Source: Nilaparvata lugens (lineage: Eukaryota > Arthropoda > Insecta > Hemiptera > Delphacidae). Taken from it: DNA of 64,000 nt. The stretch lies in NCBI RefSeq assembly GCF_014356525.2, contig NC_052505.1:14208135-14272134 (forward strand), read 5' to 3'. Below are positions 57,026 to 64,000 of the stretch, piece by piece. Within the stretch, counting starts at the first letter, position 1, and the number at the start of each line of letters is the position of its first letter. A program made the position numbers and the translations under genes. Below the pieces are notes generated by a model. The model was given only the letters and a program-made list of their open reading frames with translations. It was not told the origin of the DNA and did no database searches.

Positions 57026-57217
57026 AGCTGGATTCCCACATATCAGTATCAGTAAAAGTAACCTGCGCAGTGAAAATATAATTCTCGTGCGTTTTAATGG
57101 GACTATTCTCACTCAGTACGGCCGAGTGTGTATGAATACTCCCATTAGAACTTATGGAAATGATATTCACACTGTATCGCTCACTTTTACTGACACTAAT
57201 ATGTAGGAATACAGCTT
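57026..57217. mobile_element. MITE, AGCTGGATTCCCACATATCA termini
   Basis: AGCTGGATTCCCACATATCAGTATCAGTAAAAGT is mirrored by the right arm ending ATGTAGGAATACAGCTT. The 62-codon open frame across it is a coincidence. Confidence 0.78.
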
Positions 57218-58204
57218 ATTCATTTATGTTATTTATTTAAAGACAAGAGTTATTTATATATACTCATGCGCGAGAAATAAGGTCACGTCGTTACGTGTGC
57301 GGTCAACCAATATTTTACATTTTGTTTCCAAGGAATAAGGTATCTCAAACAACTAGCACAAATATTTCATTAATTACTTTGATTTTGAAAACATTGAAAT
57401 TGGAAATAACAAATCGTTGAGCTTTACACTGTAATGTACATAAAAATGAATTTTCTATAAGAATTATTATCGAACAATTGCAAAGTTATTCATTGTCAAT
57501 TCACTTATCTAAAGTTAATTACAAATATATACAGTTCCCTATCATAAATATTAATCGTCTATTCACATTAATTACTGAGTTTGATCACTTATATAACAAT
57601 AATAGTTGGAAGATACAAGGCAGTTTTAAAAATTTACATTGAGTATCACTTACATGTATTGCTAGTACTACATTAAATACGTGAACCAAGTTCACTGTTA
57701 CATACCCAATCGTGATGGATAAGTCATTAACGATGAATTAATCACTACATGTAAAACAATGGACAAACTTTACAGTTGCTACAAGAAAATTGTTCTTTTG
57801 TATGATATAAAACATGCTTTGTTCAATTGATGGTTTCCTTGTTGCTTTTCTCACTTATTAATCTATGCTCTTGAGTCTGATCTACTGACGGTAACATTAC
57901 AGTTCATTTTTGTGCTGAGGGCTTTAAAATATTCTATCAACTCAAAATTTTGCATCAATAATTTTGAAAGATAAGAATAAATCCCACCTCAATTGGCATG
58001 GAGTAATTGATCATTATTGGATTAATTGAATTGACTAGACATTTCAACACCAAAACCGTCTGTTCTGAATGGCTTATTCAAATTTGGAAAAAGAATTCCA
58101 AAAGTAATATCCTGGTAGTCTCGTATGTTGATGATAGATGCTCCTCACTCCAGTAAGCTGTGAAAATAGAAATGTCATTAATATAAATAAAAATAAGAAT
58201 ATTA
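57218..58204. other. AT-rich non-coding stretch
   Basis: No gene, RNA or repeat structure that I can support. Confidence 0.45.
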
Positions 58205-59113
58205 TTATTCATGGCTAAGTGGGGGTGTATGTATATTTACCAATAAATCTAAAAGAATGGAAATAAGTAATCTAGAGTATGTAAATAAACTTTCTCGGGA
58301 AATGGATCTAGAAGCAACGGGTTTGAGAATAAAAATTGAAAATATCAATTACAAATATTATTTGGCTGTCCTGGGTATTTACAGGTCACCAAATGGTGAT
58401 TGGGAAGATTTTTGTATGAATTTCAATAAAATTTTAGAAACTACCACAAATCGATATTCCAAAGTGATTTGTAGGGGGTGATTTTAATACAAATTTTGCA
58501 GTGCGAAACAAGATGACGGATGATATTAAATATATTATAAATATGAATAACTTAGAAATAAAAGTTCATGAATATACCAGAGTGACGAGAATCTCATGTA
58601 CAATTATTGATAACATCCTAACAAATATAGATAACTGTAGAATCAGATTAGGTAATTCACAACTATCTGACCATGATTACCAAATTTCAGATGTAAGAAT
58701 TCAGGGTCATAATAAAGCTAGAGTCAGTAAATTAATGAAGGTAATTCAAGAATGCGAACAGGGTAATATTAATTGTTTGAAACAAAAATTATTATTGCAA
58801 GATTGGAGTATTGTTTCTGGCATAGACGATTTGAATGATAAATAAGATAAATTCATTAGTATTTCAAGATTTCACATTGGTATTTGCTGCCCTTTAAAAA
58901 ACGTCCCTGTAAAAAATAAATTGAACAAGATAGAAGAGTGGATTACTGAAGATGTTCTGGCACAAAGAGATAAGGTTAGGAAAGCATACAATGAATTTAA
59001 AATAGCAAGAAATTTTATGAGTGAGAAAAATTATAAATCTGTAAAAAAAGTTATATGAAAGAAGTTAAGGAAGCTAAATACAAAAAAAAACAGCAGAAAT
59101 ACTGAAAAGTAGT

Positions 59114-60465
59114 GTGAACTTCAACACTGCAGTGTGGGATGTGATAAATAGGAACAGGAACGTAGCTCAAGAGCATGTCCTCACCACTACCCCTAAAAAG
59201 ATAAAAAACTGTGGAAAGTTCATATATGATAGTACAGATATTTGTAATTTCTTTAATAACTATTATCAACAAGTTGATGAAAATCTTCAGAAGTCACTTA
59301 ATATTGACTTCACAAGTAGGTCTGAAGGGACTGCCAATGCAATTCAAAATGCTTTCAAATTTCAGCCAGTAACCCGCGATGAGTTATCAAAAATTATTGA
59401 TAGTTTGAAATATAAAAAGTCTGTAGGAATGGACGGGATATCAACCTCAATTCTCAAAAAGTGTAAAGACCAACTTCTAGATCCATTGCTTGATCTCATC
59501 AATCACTCACTAAAACACGATATTGTCCCGGATAAACTGAAAGAGGGGAAAATCTTGCATATTTTTAAAGGTGGTGATAGGGAAAAAGTGGAGAATTATA
59601 GACCTATCAGTATACTTAATACAATGAGTAGAATTTTTGAGAAGGTAGTGCTAAATAGGTTGCTTGTGTACCTTGATGAAGCTCAGATTATCTGCGATGA
59701 GCAACATGGTTTTCAAAAAGGTAAATCAACAAAGACAGCCATAGTTTCTCTGGTGGAAGGATTGATCAATATGATGGATTCGGGAGATAAAGCAGCTGCA
59801 ATATTTCTTGATCTATCTAAGGCTTTTGATTGTGTCAATCATGAAACTTTACTGAAGATACTTGGAAATGTAGGGATGAACTTAGGTGGTTTAAATCATA
59901 CCTCACGGGCAGGGAACAATGTGTAGAGCTCACTTCGGTTGTTGAAAATCGTGTGGTAAAAAATACTTCAAACAAATTAGAGTTCAAGGCTGAAGTGCCG
60001 CAAGGATCGATCCTTGGACCGTGGCTTTTTTACTATATATTAATCGTTTGCCAGATGAGTTGAGTTAATGGTAGAGTCTGCTTGTTTGCTGATGATACAT
60101 CACTTATCTTCAATAATCAAGTTCTAGATGATTTAGAAATAAATGCCCATATAGGTGTACAGTCAATGGTCCAATTTTTAAACCAAATGAAGTCAACTAT
60201 TAACAGCAATAAATGTCAATTCCTTCAATTTAAGAACAAATATAATCCGATTGAGGATAGGGCGCTTAACGTATTTATAAATGATTGTCAACTTGAACAA
60301 GAAGAAGAGATAGCATTTCTTGGAATCTTATTGGATAGACGATTGACTTGGACCCCCTACATTGACAAAATTTGTAATAAAATGTCTTCTGCTGTATTTA
60401 TTCTCAGACAACTTTCCAGTTTGAAAGACAAAAAATTACTCCTAACATCACAATACACGACATAG
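59114..60465 (+). pseudogene. Reverse transcriptase region of the LINE
   Basis: The longest intact frame (59114-59926, 270 residues) covers the reverse transcriptase fingers and the start of the palm. A frameshift then separates the PQGS loop (about 60000) from the FADD catalytic motif, whose frame runs 60073-60465 and includes the thumb-like LEQEEEIAFLGILLDRRLTW stretch. All key motifs survive but in different frames. It would have copied the element's own RNA at its target site. Confidence 0.88.
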
Positions 60466-60566
60466 AGCCGATTATTATCTAGAAAGTCATAATAGCAGAC
60501 TTTTTGAGAAAAAGCCTAGCTATATTGGTAGGGTATTTTATAATAAACTACCAAATACATTGTGTA

Positions 60567-61132
60567 CGTTCTGTGTACAGTGAATTGTTCCAGTTCCAAT
60601 CGTGAATTGTTCCATCACGTGACTAGTGCAAAATGTTCCCATGGAACGCCATTTCAAAATCGTTGGTTCAAGCTTTTGGCGCGCACATATAAAGTTGATT
60701 TACACTAAAATCTGTCGTTTACTAGCTGCGTGAATGAAGAAAGGCTGTTTTACGAACCTACCGTCTAGAAAAGTGTAAATTTCTTCTATTCCATTACTCT
60801 CAAATTTTCTATCGAGAAAATTCATTTAATGAATGGTTATCAAACATCATATTGTTGGTTATGTATGCTATGCTATGGTAGACAAACCATCAGCGCATGC
60901 GCAGAGAAGCAAGCAGACTACAATAATCGACCAATGAGAGCTCAGATAGTTGGAACCTGTTGGAACTGTACCAGGTCGGACAATTTACCACACTTAGACC
61001 GTGGGGCAGAAAGTTGGAGCTGGAACAGGATTCTGGAACAGAATCTGTCAAAATTCCTCCCATGGAACGTGGAACTTTTTACTTGGTAAATTGTGAATCG
61101 GACAATTTACCACATTCCATGTACACAGAACG
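60567..61132. mobile_element. Inverted-repeat element nested in the LINE tail
   Basis: CGTTCTGTGTACA at 60567 and TGTACACAGAACG ending at 61132 are perfect inverted ends, with AATTG and GTTCC wording repeated inward (GTGAATTGTTCC, GGACAATTTACCACA). The LINE reading frame breaks exactly here and resumes after it. About 566 bp, with no transposase. The target duplication is not clear. Confidence 0.8.
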
Positions 61133-61340
61133 GGTCCATTGAAAAATCAGGAAAGTATAAAAATATTCAAGAATCAACTAAAAAAGTTTTTAGTCGATGG
61201 AACATTTTATAGTATCCAAGAGTTCCTTGCCATCTGAATATCTGGGTTTGTTTCAAAGTCTTGACATTCTGTGTGTATGAATACACAGTATTTTCTATGA
61301 TATAAATAAACTGGACAGCCTTTTTACAAAGGTACATACT

Positions 61341-61979
61341 GCGAGTTATATTCAAACCATATGTGTATATTGACTTGTCTTATACTCCATCCTGGGGTCC
61401 CCAAGACGTAACTAAAAAAAAATTATTACTTCTTCAGATATGCGCGTCTAAAGTTGACATGGGATGACCCATTTCAGGATTATTAGCAAATGAATTATTA
61501 AATTTTAAAGGATACATTCTTCGAGATATTGTTTATAGAATGACAAAGCCCATATTTGATTACTCGGAATATCAATTATAGGAAAATTAATTCCATTTGA
61601 AAAAATAAACAAATGAGTTATTTTTTAAAACCAGTAATAAGTTTTCAAAAGCGTGTGTGGTGCACAACTTTAATGGATTTTGCTCTATTCTGTATTTTTG
61701 AGATTTCATGGAAATCAGCCCCCATAAAATAATTCTTCAATTCGAATGAATTAATTGATCCAACTCTATGTTTACAATATTATTAAAGCACAATAAAAAT
61801 AGTTATTTGAGGAGCTGTTAGAAAGATTTGAAATTTTTCAAAGTTTATTAGTAAACTTGATTTTACTAAATTCTATTTAAAGCTTTGTAATGTAGAGGCC
61901 GTATGCTACATTGTATGTGCATAGCCTATACAGTATGTGTGGTAAATAAATAAATGAGTATACAGGAGACATAGATAAA
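61341..61979. other. AT-rich non-coding stretch
   Basis: No gene seen. A GATATGCGCGTCTAAAG phrase (about 61437) recalls the GCGC-TAAA-TTT wording of the foldback region near 39418 and 39740. Confidence 0.4.
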
Positions 61980-63147
61980 GGTGTATCACAAAATATGTAA
62001 CAGCCGAATACAATAGATTCCTCGCAATTTGCAACAAAAAATGTCCAGTAAAATGTTCTTGTATGGACTTCAGTTTTCGAGATCTATCGATTGAAAAAAT
62101 GCCAAAGTAATGAAAACGGCAAATATCCTAGGTGTGTACCCCAGAAACAATGTTATGTAGTAGAAAATTCATACCATTGAAACTTTCATTGCTTTAATAT
62201 TGAAATTTTCCTGAAAAGTTTATACTCATTCAAAAGCTTATAAATTACGAAGTTTTCCATTTTTGAAAATATATTGTAGTTGTAGCCCAGAGAAAATTTG
62301 AGAAAAAACTATTTGAAATTTGGCTATGAGCTCGACGAATATACTTTTTTCAACAAAGTATAAAATGTAAAACAAAGGAACAAATTGGAAAGAGCCATAT
62401 CCTTGGATATCAGATTTAGGCTCAACCCACAATTACCCGACTCAGGTCGAGAAGAGACTCGACTCTAGTGGAGAGCATGTGTTTCCAAATGGTGACACTC
62501 AGACCAGTCGATTCTAGTCTCCACGACGTCATCCATAAGGAAACACATGCTCTCGACTAGAGTCGAGTCTCTTCTCGACCTAAGTCGCGTAAGTGTGAGT
62601 TGAGCCTTAGACTGATAGATTACTGAGAAATTAACTTTTCATACTGCATGCATGACCACTTTATACCATTTAAACATCAATATTAAATTTTCAATTCCAA
62701 TTGTATTTAAGATGAAGCTTTAAAACTCGGTATGTGGCCATCAAGTTGATTTTACAATGTTTTTCAGATGATTTAGTTTGCTCATGGTCATGCATGCAAT
62801 ACAAAAAGTATCAATTTCTCTCTTATTCTTTGACCAATCTTTATAGCATAAATATTCATGCCAAATTTCAGATCAATACATTTCGTTCTTGAGATAAAAA
62901 TTCTTGAGTGAAAATAACAAAATGGCAGCTATAAAGATAACCGCTGAGTTTTGGACACTTAAAATACGACATTTGTATTCTCCTATCGTCCAAGAACAAT
63001 ACCCTGAAATGTTCGACACTACTTCTGAAACACCCTGTATATCTCGAAAACTAAGGTCGATATAACAAAATTTTACTGGACATTTTTTGCTGCAAATTTC
63101 ATGTAGAGTGTATGGTCTTCGGCTGTTACACCTTTCTTGTTACACTC
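61980..63147. mobile_element. Long-TIR non-autonomous element, TGTAACAGCCGAA ends
   Basis: The left arm (GTAACAGCCGAA, CAATTTGCAACAAAAAATGT, CCAGTAAAAT and TTTTCGAGAT) is mirrored by the right arm 63030-63147 for about 100 bp. Interior sequence is shared with 49135-49745, and a fragment of the arm wording occurs at 22460. No transposase. It contains a nested MITE at 62416-62609. Confidence 0.8.
62416..62609. mobile_element. MITE with about 70-bp arms
   Basis: TTAGGCTCAACCCACAATTA, continuing through GGTCGAGAAGAGACTCGACT and GAGAGCATGTGTTTCC, is mirrored by the right arm ending GTGTGAGTTGAGCCTTAG. The centre is about 55 bp. It is nested in the 61980-63147 element. Confidence 0.88.
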
Positions 63148-63187
63148 TGTAGATGTATGCAAATTACGTGGTCATATAACAGGCGCC

Positions 63188-63553
63188 ATGAAGACAGAGA
63201 CGAGACGCCTTAGCCGAGCCGCCCTGCGTCGGCGCGGTGGCGCCGGGACGCGCTGCCAGCGACAGACGAACACTGCCACTAACACTAGCAACGCGACTCC
63301 GGTTAGCGGCCACCAGCCCAAGGTCATTGCCAAGGTTACCGCCAAGGTCAGCCAGCTCAGCTGTTGTGGCTCAAGGTCACCAGTCACCGCTGCCCCTCCA
63401 CCCGCCACCCACCCCTCTCGCTGTTCGGGCCACACCAGCGGCGGAGCACCCCCTGCCAAGCCCGTCTCATCGTCCAAACTCAACGACAACAGTTTCTGCG
63501 ATTTGTACAGATTCCTGGCAAACAATAAAACACACACCATTAAAATATTGTAG
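63188..63553 (+). CDS. GC-rich ORF of uncertain status, 121 residues
   Basis: From the ATG at 63188 a frame of 121 residues runs to the stop at 63553. It starts with a very basic stretch (RRLSRAALRRRG), passes a Thr/Asn-rich and a Pro/Ser-rich part, and ends SFCDLYRFLANNKTHTIKIL. The segment 63180-63500 is much richer in GC than its surroundings, as coding exons here tend to be. A CATATAACAG acceptor-like sequence directly precedes the ATG. Against it: long frames are open on three readings, there is no recognisable domain, and GGTCA-type repeats (AAGGTCATTGCCAAGG) could explain the frames. It may be an exon of a gene extending past the window edge, or GC-rich repeat sequence. Confidence 0.33.
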   Translation: MKTETRRLSRAALRRRGGAGTRCQRQTNTATNTSNATPVSGHQPKVIAKVTAKVSQLSCCGSRSPVTAAPPPATHPSRCSGHTSGGAPPAKPVSSSKLNDNSFCDLYRFLANNKTHTIKIL

Positions 63554-63659
63554 ACTGTAGCTAAAATTTACATAATAATATAGATGAAGAAGAAGAATAT
63601 TTTTAAAATATCAAAAAGAAAAATTATTCGAGTTCTACAAAAACGAATGACTTCTCGTC

Positions 63660-63886
63660 TATAGTGACGTCTACGTTATAATGACAGTGGAGAAAGATAG
63701 AACAACGTTGCCGATTCTCTACCTTTCCACTGCCTTCTATAGAAGATAGCTGATACCGGTATATCTGATGTAATATTAACTGCACATTCTGTTTAAAATA
63801 AGCAAAATATTTTATCCTTAAAGAAAATATATTTTCAATGATTAAATAATACATTTTCATTAAATGAGAATAAATATTTTGTTAAT
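63660..63886 (+). mobile_element. Truncated MITE of the GTCCACGTTATAATGG family
   Basis: It starts TATAGTGACGTCTACGTTAT and runs through GTTGCCGATTCTCTACC, ACCGGTATATCTGATG and the AT-rich interior, then is lost at about 63886, where GACCGAAGCGAAGCTGAGG repeat sequence begins. Confidence 0.8.
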
Positions 63887-64000
63887 TGACCGAAGCGAAG
63901 CTGAGGTCTTAGTTTCGACTCGATCGGCTTTTGTCTGTTTGTTTGTACCGCAGTTATTGTCCGATTTGGATGAAATTTGGTATGCAAATTCTTTGAAACA
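63887..64000. mobile_element. Dispersed repeat at the window edge
   Basis: GACCGAAGCGAAGCTGAGGT, then TGTTTGTACCGCAGTTATTG and GATTTGGATGAAATTTGGTA. The style matches repeat sequence near 6760 and 27990. It is cut by the window edge, so its class cannot be decided. Confidence 0.45.

Larger units (their letters stand above)
58205..61340 (+). mobile_element. Degenerate LINE with endonuclease and reverse transcriptase
   Basis: The fragment opens inside an APE-type endonuclease (WLSGGVCIFTNKSKRMEI), runs through GIYRSPNG, GDFNTNFA and SDHDYQI, then a reverse transcriptase: YRPISILNTMSRIFEKVVLN, DEQHGFQKGKSTKTA, LDLSKAFDCVNHETL, VPQGSILGP and CLFADDTSLIF. After an internal deletion near 60460 the tail reads LFEKKPSYIGRVFYNKLPNTL. 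It is then interrupted and resumes at about 61141 with SIKIFKNQLKKFLVDGTFYS. Frameshifts (for example at 58478) and stops make it non-functional. Jockey/CR1-type organisation, 5'-truncated. Confidence 0.9.

Noticed and set aside
57018..57206. 62-codon plus-strand frame
   Set aside because: Coincides almost exactly with an inverted-repeat MITE.

Overview
The window looks like an AT-rich, repeat-dense stretch of an insect nuclear genome. Spliced genes with GT-AG introns, an insect-type mitochondrial ribosomal protein, a C1A cathepsin B gene and many small inverted-repeat transposons support this. The repeat style suggests a hemipteran, possibly a planthopper. That is an impression, not something I can verify here. 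There is no bacterial, plasmid or CRISPR content, and I recognised no tRNA or rRNA.

Layout. 1-6070: a higher-order repeat of poly-T/CTTTT blocks and a 32-bp minisatellite, with no credible gene. 6070-9500: AT-rich, with small MITEs and a tandem duplication. 9613-10831: three-exon mRpS16 on the plus strand. 10925-15500: a LINE tail, a MITE carrying a 1-kb GC-rich insertion, and tandem duplications. 15601-25083: a six-exon cathepsin B gene on the plus strand, its introns packed with MITEs, LINE fragments and a 300-bp GATA array. 28831-29253: an intronless 140-residue cysteine-rich ORF. 29300-33100: non-coding with dispersed repeats. 33176-43950 (minus): a three-coding-exon C2H2 zinc-finger gene of the ZNF532/592/687 type, 1267 residues, with a foldback complex, a mariner remnant and MITEs in its introns. 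44515-48747: a pogo/Tigger-like transposon on the minus strand, split by a LINE. 48750-58200: non-coding, with MITEs and two possible 5' UTR exons of the zinc-finger gene. 58205-61330: a degenerate LINE (endonuclease plus reverse transcriptase) whose tail is split by another inverted-repeat element. 61980-63147: a long-TIR element with a nested MITE. 63188-63553: a GC-rich ORF of uncertain status. 63660-64000: a truncated MITE and repeat sequence.

The host genes have unrelated roles: mitochondrial translation, lysosomal or gut proteolysis, and chromatin-linked transcription control. Nothing suggests they act as one system. The strongest signals beyond the genes are the layered transposon insertions, several with reconstructable empty sites, the higher-order repeat at the left edge, and a cathepsin B with changes at positions that set specificity. 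I found no convincing undescribed biological system.
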